Positions 6,808-16,065 are shown, counted from the first letter of the stretch. The stretch: 64,000 nucleotides of DNA from Polyangiaceae bacterium (GCA_013361525.1 JABFXY010000094.1:1-64000), one strand, 5' to 3'. A program made the numbers and translations. Notes: generated by a model from the letters alone, not told the origin.

Positions 6808-8883
6808 ATGCGATCGCGAACGATTCGACCCCTCAGCGCGCTTCGAACATTCTTCTCCATCGCCGCCCTCGGGGCCGCGCTCTTCGCGAGCGCGGAGGCG
6901 GGCGCGGTCGGCACGCGGACCTTCGACATGTCGTCGATCGACGATTTGTCCGGCGGTGATCTCACCAACGTCGCCGTCGACTCGCGCGGACAGGTTCGGC
7001 CGGGGCTCACATTCGGCAAGACACCAGTGAACGACGCGCAGACCGCGTGGGGCAGCGTGCTCTTGCCCGACGGAACGATCCTCGTCGGCACGGGCAACGA
7101 GGGAAAAATCATCCGCGTCAACGGCGGACAGGTCGAGGTCGCCGCGACGACGGGACAGATGGCCGTGACCTCGCTCGTCACCGCGTGGGGCGGCGACGTG
7201 ATCGCCGGCTCGTTCCCGAACGGCAAGCTCTACCGCCTGCCGAAGGGTCAGGGCAAAGGTGAAGCCGCGAAGGAGTTCGTCGCGAAGCTCGAAGGCGCCG
7301 AGTACATCTGGGCGCTCGCCTTCGACGAGAAGAGCAAGTCGCTTTACGCCGCGACCGGCCCCGAAGGCAAAGTGCTGCGCATCGACGAAGGTGGTCGCGT
7401 GCAGGTCCACTTCGACGCGGAGGATCCGCACATCACGGCCCTCGCGCTCGGCCCGGACGGCAAGGTTTACTGCGGCACGTCGGGCAAGGCGCTTCTCTAT
7501 CGGATCGACGCGCCGGGCCGCGGCGTCGTCGTCCACGACTTCGACGCGGAGGACGTCTCCGGCATCGCGGTCGCCAAGGACGGGACGATCTGGGCCACCG
7601 CGAACAAATACGGCGGAAGCTTCTCGCTCCCTCCGAAGGGCGGAACGTCGATGCCCGGCCCGCAGTCCGCGCGGCCTTCGCGCGCCGGTGAAGGTGTCCT
7701 CTACCGGTTCCAGAACGGCGTCGCGGAGCTGATGATCGACAGCAAAAAGACGCATTTCACGTCGCTGGCCCTCTCCGACGACGGCGTGCCCTACGCCGGA
7801 ACCGGCGCCGAGGGGCGCGTGATGACGGTGAACGCCGATCACCTCGAGCGCGTGATCGTCGACGTCGAAGAGCGACAGATCTCGAGCATCGTGATGCACG
7901 GCAAGAAGCGGTACATCGTCGGCTCCGACCCCGTCGTGGTGCGCGAGATCACCGGTGAAGGCGGCAAAGACTCGGTCTGGACGAGCAAGGTGCTCGACGC
8001 CGGCTTGCCCGCCGACTTCGGCCAGCTCTCGTGGCGCAGCGACGGCACCGGCAAGGTCGAGTTCGAGACGCGCACGGGCAACACCCAGGAGCCCGACGCG
8101 ACGTGGAGCGCGTGGTCGAAGGCCCTCACCGCACCCGGTAAACCCGGCAGCCCGAAGGGACGCTACGCGCAGGTCCGCGCGCGCCTCGCAAAGGACTCTT
8201 CGTTCGGCGAGGTGCGGTTCCACTTCCTCACCGACAACGTCCGCGCCGTCGTGACGACGGTCTCCGCGGAAGGTCGCGCGCAGCGCTCGGGCAAGCTCAC
8301 GACCGGGCTCGTGCAATCGGGTGGCAAGGCGCCGAAGCCGTCATCGAGCGTGTCGTTGAAATGGGAGACGGAGAACCCGGACAAGGACGAGCTTCGTTAC
8401 CGCGTCTGGTACCGGCAAGAGGGCCAAACGCAGTGGCGCGAGGCGCTCAAACCGACGGACATCTACACGAAGTCGGATCTCGATTGGGACACGACGTCCT
8501 TGCCCGAGGGGCTCTATCGGATTCGCGTCGAGGCGACCGACGAGCTCGCGAATCCGCCGGACAAGATCACCAAACACGAGCTCGAGTCGGGTCTCGTCCT
8601 CGTGGACAACACCCCGCCGGTCTTCAAGTCGCTCTCGATGAACGGGCGCAAGCTGAGCGGTGAAGTGACCGACGGACTCGGCCCGATTTACCGCATCGAA
8701 ATCGCGCTCGCCGGCTCCGACGATTGGCGTCCGATCTTTCCGACCGATGGCATCTTCGACCAAGCGAGCGAGAAGTTCGACGTGGACGTGAGCGCGGTCG
8801 TGCCGACCGGCTCTCGCATCGTGGGCGTCCGCGCGTACGACCAGGCGGGCAACTCCGTCAGCAAAGAGCTCGAAGCGAAGTAG
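6808..8883 (+). CDS. Exported beta-propeller plus Fn3/Ig-like protein
   Basis: 691 residues with a signal peptide (core FFSIAALGAALFASAEAGA, cleavage near residue 34). Residues about 70-400 are repeated blades of the type PDGTILVGTGNEGKIIRVNGG, KSLYAATGPEGKVLRIDEGG and DGKVYCGTSGKALLYRIDAPG, so a six- or seven-bladed propeller is likely. Residues about 400-690 are two or more beta-sandwich regions, including a discoidin-like stretch (TWSAWSKALTAPGKPG) and an Fn3-like one (LRYRVWYRQEGQTQWRE). No catalytic motif is seen. It probably acts in the periplasm or at the surface and, from its position, together with the S55-like protein upstream; that link is inference. Confidence 0.82.
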   Translation: MRSRTIRPLSALRTFFSIAALGAALFASAEAGAVGTRTFDMSSIDDLSGGDLTNVAVDSRGQVRPGLTFGKTPVNDAQTAWGSVLLPDGTILVGTGNEGKIIRVNGGQVEVAATTGQMAVTSLVTAWGGDVIAGSFPNGKLYRLPKGQGKGEAAKEFVAKLEGAEYIWALAFDEKSKSLYAATGPEGKVLRIDEGGRVQVHFDAEDPHITALALGPDGKVYCGTSGKALLYRIDAPGRGVVVHDFDAEDVSGIAVAKDGTIWATANKYGGSFSLPPKGGTSMPGPQSARPSRAGEGVLYRFQNGVAELMIDSKKTHFTSLALSDDGVPYAGTGAEGRVMTVNADHLERVIVDVEERQISSIVMHGKKRYIVGSDPVVVREITGEGGKDSVWTSKVLDAGLPADFGQLSWRSDGTGKVEFETRTGNTQEPDATWSAWSKALTAPGKPGSPKGRYAQVRARLAKDSSFGEVRFHFLTDNVRAVVTTVSAEGRAQRSGKLTTGLVQSGGKAPKPSSSVSLKWETENPDKDELRYRVWYRQEGQTQWREALKPTDIYTKSDLDWDTTSLPEGLYRIRVEATDELANPPDKITKHELESGLVLVDNTPPVFKSLSMNGRKLSGEVTDGLGPIYRIEIALAGSDDWRPIFPTDGIFDQASEKFDVDVSAVVPTGSRIVGVRAYDQAGNSVSKELEAK

Positions 8884-8937
8884 CGCTCGGCCCGAGCTTC
8901 GCGTTTGCGGGAATCGGTGCTAGCTCCGTGCACCGTC

Positions 8938-9435
8938 ATGTCGTCGGTGTCGATTCCCCTGCCCTCGCGTCGAGCGACCAAGCTGCTCGCTCGCGCCCTC
9001 GCGCTCGCGGTGAAGCCGGGAGATCTCGTCATCGTGAGCGGCCCGCTCGGCGCCGGGAAGACGTTCCTCGTGCGGGCAGCGCTGCGAGAGCTCGGCCTTC
9101 CGGAAGAGGAGGCGGTCGCGAGCCCGACGTTTTCGCTGGTTCACGACTACGACCTCGGCCTGCGCCTGGTCCATGCCGACCTGTACCGCCTCGGCGGCGT
9201 GGAGGAGCTTCCCGCCCTCGGCCTGTCGGAAGAGCGGGACGCTGGTGCCGTTTTGCTCGTGGAGTGGGGCGAGCCTTATGTCGCGGCGCTCGGCGGCGAC
9301 GCGCTCGCGATCACGATCCGCGTCCGGCCGGGCGCGGATGCCGCGAATGAGACCTCGCGCAGCGCGACCCTCGAGGCGAGCGGCACCAGGAGCCGCGCCG
9401 CGCTGGAACGGATGCGCGCAGCGCTGGGCGCATAG
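8938..9435 (+). CDS. tsaE: tRNA threonylcarbamoyladenosine biosynthesis ATPase TsaE
   Basis: 165 residues from the ATG at 8938; a TTG at 8905 is possible but would add an unusual extension. Hallmarks of TsaE are all present: P-loop GPLGAGKT near residue 39, SPTFSLVHDY near 65-74, HADLYRL near 80, and a late LLVEWGE. TsaE is the ATPase that helps TsaB and TsaD make the t6A modification at position 37 of ANN-decoding tRNAs in the cytoplasm. TsaB and TsaD genes are not in the window. A strong hairpin terminator follows at 9455-9480, so the transcript probably ends here. Confidence 0.93.
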   Translation: MSSVSIPLPSRRATKLLARALALAVKPGDLVIVSGPLGAGKTFLVRAALRELGLPEEEAVASPTFSLVHDYDLGLRLVHADLYRLGGVEELPALGLSEERDAGAVLLVEWGEPYVAALGGDALAITIRVRPGADAANETSRSATLEASGTRSRAALERMRAALGA

Positions 9436-9454
9436 GGCCGGGGGTGTAGCGCCT

Positions 9455-9480
9455 CGGCGTGGCAACGGGCCACGCCGTTT
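9455..9480 (+). terminator. Rho-independent terminator after tsaE
   Basis: Perfect 9-bp stem CGGCGTGGC/GCCACGCCG with AACGG loop, followed by TTT and a T/C-rich stretch (GCTCCTTTT). It lies 19 bases after the tsaE stop and before the hybrid kinase gene. Confidence 0.75.
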
Positions 9481-9543
9481 CGTCGCGCTCCTTTTCACGA
9501 TCCCGAGGGATGCACGCGACCATCCTGGGGGGAAACTTGAGCG

Positions 9544-12123
9544 ATGGCCGCCATCGCCGACCGGCCGACCGCAACCGCCAACGGGCCCCTCGTGGGCACC
9601 GACGGGCCGGTGCGGGCTGCTCCGGTCGACGACATCCAGCGGCAGCGCGCGTTCGTGGATCAGTTGTCGCGCGACCCGGCGACGCTCAGCGGAAATGTCG
9701 AGACCATCGCGCACCTCGTGACGGAGTCGTGCGCACGCTTGCTCGGCGTCGAGCGGGTCAGCGTGTGGTTCTTCAACGAGAGCGAGACCGAGCTGCACTG
9801 CATCGACGAGTATCACCTGTCGACGGACGGCCATTCTTGCGGGACGATGTTGCGGCAGGACGCGCTCGAGCCCGAGTTCCGCGCGCTCAAGTCGTCTCTC
9901 TACGTCGACGCCAACGATCCGCTCACCGACCCGCGGACGAGCGGCTACGTCGAGACCTACGTCAAGCCGAACCACATCACGTCGATGCTCGACGTCGTCA
10001 TTCGCTTCGGCGGGCGAAACCTCGGCGCGCTCTGTTTCGAGCACGTCGATACGCCGCACGAGTGGCAGCAGCACGAGATCGACTTCGGCTGCATGGTCGG
10101 TAGCCAGCTGTCGCTGCTCCTCGAACGCCGCGAGCTGCGCCGGACGGAGGACGCGCGCCGCCAGATCCAACAACAGCTGGAGGATGCGCAGGAGCTCGAC
10201 GCGCTGAAGAGCCATTTTCTCGCGAACGTGAGCCACGAGCTTCGGACGCCGCTGACGCTCCTGCTCGGCCCGGTCGAGGACCTGATCGCGAACGAGCAGA
10301 ACCCGCCGACCGAATGGCAAAAAGAGCACCTTGCGACGATTCACCACGGCGCGCTCCGCCTGCTCAAACACGTGAACGCGCTCCTCGACTTCGTGCGCGC
10401 CGAAGCGGGGCGGTTGCAGGCGCACTTCGAGCCGACCGATCTCGTCGCGCTCACGACGCAGCTCGTCGGCTTCTTCGAATCGACCGCGACGAACGCCGGC
10501 GTCGACCTGCGGCTCGAGGTCGAGCCGATCGCCGAGCGGGCGTACGTCGACCGGGAGATGTGGGAGAAGATCGTGCTGAACTTGATCTCGAACGCGCTCA
10601 AGTTCACCCACCAAGGCGAGATCGTCACGTCGTTGCGCGTGGAAGACGATCGGTTCGTCCTCACCGTGCGCGACACCGGCATCGGCATCCCCCCCGAAGC
10701 GATCCCGCACATCTTCGAGCGGTTCTACCGGGTGCCCGGCGCCCAAGGGCGGACGGCGGAGGGCGCGGGCATCGGCCTCGCGCTCGCGCTGGAGCTGGTG
10801 CGCCTCCACAAAGGCACGATCTCCGTCGAGAGCTATCCCGGCTCGGGCTCCACGTTTCGCGTGGAGATACCGCGGGGTCACGCGCACCTGCCGCGCGAGC
10901 GCGTGCACCACCTCTCGCGCGAGCTGACCCCGCGGCAGCGACCGCCTCTCATCGAAGAAGCGCACGCGTGGATCGCGCCGCGCCCGACCACGACCGAAGC
11001 CGTCACGAACGGAAAAGCGGCGGCGACTCGCGCAGGCGCCGAGGAACGACCGCGGATCCTCGTCGCCGACGATAACGGCGAGATGCGCGCGTACCTCGCG
11101 CGTCTTCTCAGCGCGAAGTACGACGTCGAGACGGTCGCCGACGGCTTCGAGGCGCTCCGCGCGGCCCGAACGCGCGCGCCGGCGCTGGTGCTCAGCGACG
11201 TGATGATGCCTCGCCTCGACGGTATCGGTCTGTTGCGCGGGCTGCGCGCATCCCCATCGACCAGCACGGTGCCGGTCGTGCTCGTGTCGGCCCGCGCCGG
11301 TGAAGAGGCCGCCGTCGAGGCGCTCGCGATCGGCGCCGACGACTATGTGTCGAAGCCCTTTTCGGCGCGCGAGCTGCTCGCCCGCGTCGCGACGCACATC
11401 GAGCTCGCGCGCATGCGCAGACAAGCCACGGAATCGGCGTTGAAGGACGTGTTCTTGGGCATCGCCGCGCACGAGCTGCGCACACCGCTGACGAGCTTGA
11501 AGCTTCGGATCCAGCTCGCGCGTCGCGAGCTTCAGCAAACGCGCGATCTACGCGGGGCCATGCAGCGCCTCGACGGCGCGGACCGCTCGATCGCCCGGCT
11601 CGATGGCCTCGCGCTGGAGCTCCTCAGCGTGAGCGCGATCCAATCCGGAAAGCTGGCGCTCACGAAAGAGCGCGTCGATCTCGCCGCGATTTGTCGCGAC
11701 GCCGCCAACGAAGAGTCCGACGTGTCGGGCCGCACCCTTTCCCTCGAGCTCCCGGAGGGCCCGGTCGAAGCCCTCGTCGACCGCGAGCGCATCACCGAGG
11801 TCGTCAAACACCTGCTCTCGAACGCGTTCAAATATTCGCCGGGCGACAGCCCGGTGCGGCTGGTTCTTCAAGATCTCGGAGCCGAAGCGGCGATCCAAGT
11901 CCACGACCACGGTCCCGGAATCCCGCGCGAAGAGCTGCCCCACCTCTTCGGGCGTTTCTATCGCGTGCCCGGCATCGAGGTGCAGACCGGCTCGCGGGTC
12001 GGGCTCGGCCTCGGCCTCTACATCTCGAAGGCGATCGTCGAGCAGCACGGCGGGCGCATCGAGGTCACTTCGACACGCGCGCGCGGGAGCAGCTTCGTCG
12101 TGACGCTGCCCCGCGGGGGTTAG
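9544..12123 (+). CDS. Hybrid sensor kinase: GAF - HK1 - receiver - HK2
   Basis: 859 residues, no membrane segment, so cytoplasmic. Order: GAF domain (about 45-200, with ARLLGVERVSVWFFN); first HisKA with VSHELRTPL near residue 228 and first ATPase domain (about 335-460: LNLISNALKF, DTGIGIPP, GIGLALAL); a receiver domain (about 502-620: ILVADDN, phospho-acceptor in LVLSDVMMPRLDG, VSKPFSA); then a second complete kinase core, H-box AAHELRTPL near residue 643 and ATPase domain to the end (LLSNAFKYSP, DHGPGIPRE, GLGLGLYISK). Both kinase cores keep their His, Asn and Gly boxes. The receiver lies between them and can be a target of either. A GGGGGG stretch precedes the ATG. No separate response regulator is adjacent. 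Confidence 0.92.
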   Translation: MAAIADRPTATANGPLVGTDGPVRAAPVDDIQRQRAFVDQLSRDPATLSGNVETIAHLVTESCARLLGVERVSVWFFNESETELHCIDEYHLSTDGHSCGTMLRQDALEPEFRALKSSLYVDANDPLTDPRTSGYVETYVKPNHITSMLDVVIRFGGRNLGALCFEHVDTPHEWQQHEIDFGCMVGSQLSLLLERRELRRTEDARRQIQQQLEDAQELDALKSHFLANVSHELRTPLTLLLGPVEDLIANEQNPPTEWQKEHLATIHHGALRLLKHVNALLDFVRAEAGRLQAHFEPTDLVALTTQLVGFFESTATNAGVDLRLEVEPIAERAYVDREMWEKIVLNLISNALKFTHQGEIVTSLRVEDDRFVLTVRDTGIGIPPEAIPHIFERFYRVPGAQGRTAEGAGIGLALALELVRLHKGTISVESYPGSGSTFRVEIPRGHAHLPRERVHHLSRELTPRQRPPLIEEAHAWIAPRPTTTEAVTNGKAAATRAGAEERPRILVADDNGEMRAYLARLLSAKYDVETVADGFEALRAARTRAPALVLSDVMMPRLDGIGLLRGLRASPSTSTVPVVLVSARAGEEAAVEALAIGADDYVSKPFSARELLARVATHIELARMRRQATESALKDVFLGIAAHELRTPLTSLKLRIQLARRELQQTRDLRGAMQRLDGADRSIARLDGLALELLSVSAIQSGKLALTKERVDLAAICRDAANEESDVSGRTLSLELPEGPVEALVDRERITEVVKHLLSNAFKYSPGDSPVRLVLQDLGAEAAIQVHDHGPGIPREELPHLFGRFYRVPGIEVQTGSRVGLGLGLYISKAIVEQHGGRIEVTSTRARGSSFVVTLPRGG

Positions 12124-12174
12124 AGGTCGAGCAGCCGCGGCGATGCGGACCAAACGTGATAAGACCGAGGCGGC

Positions 12175-12981
12175 GTGGAGGCGGGTGAAGAAGGCGGAAA
12201 GAAGCAGGGACTCTTGGGGTTCCTCGCGCCCCTCATCTACTGGCTCGACAACATCGGCAACCTCATCACGCTGACGACCCGCACCGTCTTCTGGATGGTG
12301 CGCCCGCCGTATCGCCTCGGGCTGACGCTGCAAGCGATGGAGTTCATCGGCGTCCAGTCGGCGGTCATCGTCGCGCTCACCGGCACCTTCAGCGGCATGG
12401 TCATGACGCTGCAGATCGACTACGCGCTGCGGCAGTTCAACGCGCGCGGCCAGGTCGGCGGCATCGTCGCGGTGGCCCTGTTGCGTGAGCTCGCGCCCGT
12501 CTTCACCTCGATCATGGTCACCGCGCGCGCCGGCAGCGCGATGGGCGCCGAGCTCGGCAACATGCGCGTCACCGAGCAGATCGACGCGATCACCACGATG
12601 GGGGTGAGCCCCGTTCAATACCTGCTGTCGCCGCGGCTGTTCGCGTCGATGGTGATGTTGCCCCTTCTGTGCGCGCTCTTCTCCACGGTCGGGATGGCAG
12701 GGTCGTACCTGGTCGCGGTGGTGTTCTTGAGCGGCGACTTCGGCGTGTGGCTGCAGAGCATCCGCAACTTCGCCGTCCCCAAAGACCTCACGATGGGGCT
12801 CATCAAGTCGTTCTTTTTCGGCTTCATCCTGACGAGCATCTCGTGCCGTCACGGCTTCTATGCGAGCGGCGGCGCCAAAGGCGTCGGCATCGCGACCACA
12901 CGCGCCGTCGTGGAGAGCTGCGTCGCGATCCTCATCGCGAACTACATCCTCACGCAGCTCTTGCTCGACGTTCAGTTGTGA
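12175..12981 (+). CDS. mlaE: MlaE-type ABC transporter permease (lone gene)
   Basis: 268 residues from the GTG at 12175. The MlaE/DUF140 permease pattern is clear: an amphipathic N-terminus, FIGVQSAVIVALTGTFSGMV, then LLRELAPVFTSIMVTARAGS near 108-127, GAELGNMRVTEQIDAI near 130-145, and later hydrophobic segments ending in IANYILTQLLLD. MlaE permeases move phospholipid or other lipids between the inner and outer membranes together with an ATPase (MlaF) and an MCE protein (MlaD). Neither partner gene is adjacent: a kinase lies upstream and a convergent lipoprotein downstream, overlapping the 3' end by 10 bases. The partners must be elsewhere. Confidence 0.9.
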   Translation: MEAGEEGGKKQGLLGFLAPLIYWLDNIGNLITLTTRTVFWMVRPPYRLGLTLQAMEFIGVQSAVIVALTGTFSGMVMTLQIDYALRQFNARGQVGGIVAVALLRELAPVFTSIMVTARAGSAMGAELGNMRVTEQIDAITTMGVSPVQYLLSPRLFASMVMLPLLCALFSTVGMAGSYLVAVVFLSGDFGVWLQSIRNFAVPKDLTMGLIKSFFFGFILTSISCRHGFYASGGAKGVGIATTRAVVESCVAILIANYILTQLLLDVQL

Positions 12982-13955
12982 CCGCAGGTCACGCCGTGAA
13001 CGGTCTGGCGGCTGCCTTCGCTGATCGATCGGTATCCGTCGCCGGACGGCGTCCAGGCGACCGTCTCGCCTTGTCGCTCGACCGACGTCGGCAGTGAGCA
13101 GGGTTTCGCGGCGAGCGCGGCCTCCACGGTGCCTCCGCGGGCGATCGGATAGAGCCAGATGCTCGTGTACGTCCGCAGGAGGACGCCCGTGCCCGAAGGA
13201 TGGATGTCGCCGCCGGTGACGAGCGGGATCAAGTCGGGCACCGTCGCCTCGCCGAGCTCGACCAGCGTCGCCGTCTTCTTGGAATCGAGCGGCGTCGGGA
13301 AGGCGAAGATCTTCGCGGCGCTGGCGCTCTTCGTGACGATGTAGACAACGCCCGTCGTGGGGTGCACGAGCAGCGCTTCGGCGTTGTGGGAGCCGTCGGG
13401 GTATCGGAAGGTGAACGCCTCGCTTTGCACCGTGAACGTGCCGGGGCCGAGCGTCGCGGGCTCCTCCACGCGGTAGACGACGTACGTCTTTCGTTCGGTG
13501 TCGTTGTCGCCGATGTCGCCGAAGTAGAGGCAGCTCTTCTTCGGATCCGCGCAAGGGCCGCGGCTCATGTCCTCCCAGTCGATCGCGTTCGCGCCGGCGA
13601 CGTCGTACGTGCCGAGGTCGGAGCCGTCGGCTCCGAACGCGAAGAAGCGCGCCGTGTCACCGGAGTCGTTGTGCGCGTAGAACGCGCCTTCGTGCACGCT
13701 GCTCGCGGCGAGCCCCGAAGCCTCGACGAGCCCAGCGTTCGCAGGTGTCGACAGGTTCTCGACCTCGCCACACGCGAGGCAGGTGTCGCCGCCGGCAGCA
13801 CCGCCCGCCCCGCCGTCGACGCTGGCGCCGCCGGTCGTCATGGTCGAGCCCGTGGAGCCGGTCGAGCTCGTCCCGCCGTCGGCGCTGTCGTCTGCGGGGG
13901 CGCTGTCACCGCAAGCAGCGAAGGCCAGCGCAACGAGACAGACACGAAGCGACAT
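12972..13955 (-). CDS. Lipoprotein with propeller-like domain
   Basis: 327 residues. The signal peptide is short (VCLVALAFAACGD), with lipobox Cys15, then a Ser/Thr/Gly linker to about residue 55. The mature domain contains repeated strands such as SGLAASSVHEGAFYAHNDSGD, CLYFGDIGDNDTERKTYVVYR and HNAEALLVHPTTGVVYIVTK, which suggests a beta-propeller of the phytase/SdiA-regulated or esterase-like type. No confident family call is possible. Cysteines at about 58, 61, 137, 144, 299 and 325 could form disulfides. Its 3' end overlaps the convergent mlaE gene by 10 bases. Confidence 0.8.
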   Translation of the reverse strand: MSLRVCLVALAFAACGDSAPADDSADGGTSSTGSTGSTMTTGGASVDGGAGGAAGGDTCLACGEVENLSTPANAGLVEASGLAASSVHEGAFYAHNDSGDTARFFAFGADGSDLGTYDVAGANAIDWEDMSRGPCADPKKSCLYFGDIGDNDTERKTYVVYRVEEPATLGPGTFTVQSEAFTFRYPDGSHNAEALLVHPTTGVVYIVTKSASAAKIFAFPTPLDSKKTATLVELGEATVPDLIPLVTGGDIHPSGTGVLLRTYTSIWLYPIARGGTVEAALAAKPCSLPTSVERQGETVAWTPSGDGYRSISEGSRQTVHGVTCGHN

Positions 13956-13986
13956 GGTCGAACAGTATCAGCTAACGAAGGGGCAG

Positions 13987-15033
13987 CTACCGGCCCGCGA
14001 TCACCGGTGCGCCCAGCACTTCGGCGAGGAGATCCGTTCCGGCTCGCGTAGAGGCGTCGTCGAACAGGAAGGGCAACATCGCCATCGACTCGGGCCGCGT
14101 CGCAATGAGGCGGCGGATGCTCTCGCGCTGCACGTTCTCGCGAACCGCCCGCCGAGCGGCAGCGACCACGGCCGCATCGACCCCGGCGGACGCGCTCTCG
14201 GCGGCGTCGAGCGTCAAAAGCTCTCGGCGCGCCCCGAGCGTCGCGCGCTCACCGTCCGAAAAGAGCGGCGGAAAAATGCCGTTGATGATGATGCGCAGGA
14301 CCGGCATCGACAGCTCCGTCTCCACGGCGTTCACGAGCTCGATCGTCTCGGTGACGGGCATCTCCTCCGGAAGGGTGACCACGAGGATGCCGCTGCGGGT
14401 CGGATCGCGAAAGAGGCCGACGGCGCGCTCGGCGTCGCGGCGGAGCACCCCCGGCGGCGCGACGTCGAGGATCACCTTCGGGACGCGCAACATGTCGAGG
14501 CCGTGCCCGGTGGCGGGCGCATCGAAGATCACCACGTCGAAGCGAGGCCGACCGTCATGCGCAACCTCGGTCGTGTGGAACCACGCCTTGCCGAGCATCG
14601 CCCACTCGTACATCCCGGGAACGGCGCGCAAAAACGCGCTGATGTACTCGTTCCGGAAGACGGCGTTCGTGAGCGCCTTCACCTTGATGACCAGGAGCCC
14701 GTACTCGTAGAGGGCGACCTGCGGATCGATGTTCACGGCCCAGATGCCGGGCGAGCACTGCACCAGCTCTTCGCCGATGGGCTTGGTGCCGAGGACGGCG
14801 CTGAGCCGCTCTTTCGTGTGCGCCATCGCGATGAGCACGCGCTTGCCGCGCGCGGCGAGGGCCGTCGCGATCGCCGCGGAGACGGTCGTCTTGCCGACGC
14901 CGCCCTTGCCCGTCACGAAGAGGAACCGGCGCTTCTCGAGCTCCGGCATCGGACCATCCACGCGGCCGGCCCCGACGAAGGGAAGCAAGCTCGGCTCGAG
15001 TTTTTTCAGGAAATTCTTAGCGCGGGAGGCCAC
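13987..15033 (-). CDS. ArsA/GET3-family P-loop ATPase
   Basis: 348 residues. The deviant Walker A GKGGVGKTT lies near residue 43. Other family marks are VIFDAPATGHGLDMLRVP near 170-190, VTLPEEMPVTETIEL near 225-240 and NGIFPP near 257. The metal-binding cysteines of arsenite-pumping ArsA are not visible, and no arsB, arsC or arsR gene lies nearby. It is therefore better described as an ArsA-like ATPase of unknown client, possibly a membrane-protein targeting or assembly factor as in GET3 (family knowledge plus inference). It is cytoplasmic, with no signal or membrane segment. The gene upstream on the same strand (15049-16065) ends 15 bases before this start, so the two are probably co-transcribed. 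Confidence 0.87.
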   Translation of the reverse strand: MASRAKNFLKKLEPSLLPFVGAGRVDGPMPELEKRRFLFVTGKGGVGKTTVSAAIATALAARGKRVLIAMAHTKERLSAVLGTKPIGEELVQCSPGIWAVNIDPQVALYEYGLLVIKVKALTNAVFRNEYISAFLRAVPGMYEWAMLGKAWFHTTEVAHDGRPRFDVVIFDAPATGHGLDMLRVPKVILDVAPPGVLRRDAERAVGLFRDPTRSGILVVTLPEEMPVTETIELVNAVETELSMPVLRIIINGIFPPLFSDGERATLGARRELLTLDAAESASAGVDAAVVAAARRAVRENVQRESIRRLIATRPESMAMLPFLFDDASTRAGTDLLAEVLGAPVIAGR

Positions 15034-15048
15034 GACGGACGGCGCAGC

Positions 15049-16065
15049 CTACACGAGAACGGGCACGCCGTGGCCCCGATCGTCGGTGAGGATCTCGAAC
15101 GCGGCTCGGCCGGTGGTGCGCGCGGAGACGATCGCGCGGCCGCCTCGTTTCACGCGGAGCTCGCACGAGGCGACCTTCGAGTTGAGGCACGTCTTCGCGC
15201 CGCCCGGCGGGTCGAGGTACGTGAGCCCGACGAACGCGGTGCGCGGTGCAGTGAACGTCGCTTCGATTTCGGCGTCCTCCGCGCGGCCTCTCACCTGCCA
15301 TCGCCCGACCTCGTACGAGCCCGACGCGCGCACGAGATCGAGCGCGCCGCTCGAACGAATCGTCTCGTCCCCGATACGGACGGCGAACGTGGTGATGCGC
15401 GGCGTCCGGAAGGGCCCGATACGAACGCGCGCCGTCGCGCACTCGAAAAAGACGTCCGGCGCATCGTCGAAGCCCGCGACTTGACCCCACGCGTATGCGT
15501 CGGTGTGTCGCTCGCCCCAGTTGTGATTCAGGCTGCCGACCCAATCGTCGAAGCGGTGCGTCTCACCGTCGACGCGGATCGAGCCCGAGAGCCGCATCAT
15601 CGGCGCAATCACGAGGCTCTTCGCTTTGGGAAACGGCCCGTCGTAGAGGCTCTCCGGCAAGAGCAGCAGCGGGTCTTGGCCGCCCGCCATCGTCACGTCC
15701 CACTCGATCGCGTGGCCGCTGCTCTCGGCTCGGCCGATCGCGTGTGTGCGATCGAGCCGTGCATCCCCGATCCGCACGGCGAGCCGCTCCGTCGCGAAGG
15801 TGCACCCGCCGAGCGGCTGGATCGATCGCACGGCGACGTGCCGCTTCGGATCCGGGTCGAACCAAATCGCCCAAAGCTCGCCGAGCGCGTCGCCCCCGTC
15901 GGCGTCTCGACCGCGCGGGACGAAGCTCGTGTAGCGGATCCACAGCGCGCCCGCTTCGTCCGGGCGCCGCCCCGACGGAGGATTCGCGCGGAGAAACCAG
16001 CTCTCGTAATGACCGCGACGACTCGACCGATTCAGTCGCGGGGTGCTCGCTCGAAGGGCGTCCAT
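15049..16065 (-). CDS. Lipocalin-like (CrtC/tocopherol-cyclase type) protein
   Basis: 338 residues from the ATG at 16065. The frame stays open upstream only as the complement of cysH, so the longer form is rejected. The sequence is beta-rich with many Trp and His: HYESWFLRANPP at 19-30, ALWIRYTSF, then WVGSLNHNWGERHTDAYAW near 180-200. The NHNWG...YAWGQ pattern recalls the hydroxyneurosporene hydratase (CrtC), AttH and tocopherol-cyclase group, which share a double lipocalin fold; this is inference by memory of motifs and the substrate is unknown. A lipid or terpenoid ligand is plausible. It is co-directional with the ArsA-like gene 15 bases downstream and divergent from cysH. Confidence 0.72.
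   Translation of the reverse strand: MDALRASTPRLNRSSRRGHYESWFLRANPPSGRRPDEAGALWIRYTSFVPRGRDADGGDALGELWAIWFDPDPKRHVAVRSIQPLGGCTFATERLAVRIGDARLDRTHAIGRAESSGHAIEWDVTMAGGQDPLLLLPESLYDGPFPKAKSLVIAPMMRLSGSIRVDGETHRFDDWVGSLNHNWGERHTDAYAWGQVAGFDDAPDVFFECATARVRIGPFRTPRITTFAVRIGDETIRSSGALDLVRASGSYEVGRWQVRGRAEDAEIEATFTAPRTAFVGLTYLDPPGGAKTCLNSKVASCELRVKRGGRAIVSARTTGRAAFEILTDDRGHGVPVLV

Noticed and set aside
4774..8316. Long open frame (over 1100 codons) on the minus strand
   Set aside because: It is complementary to the S55-like and propeller genes; its product is rich in Arg, His and Asp without domain sense. High GC leaves the opposite strand free of stops.
8920..11538. Minus-strand frame under tsaE and the hybrid kinase
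   Set aside because: Both plus-strand genes have full sets of catalytic motifs; the antisense product has none.
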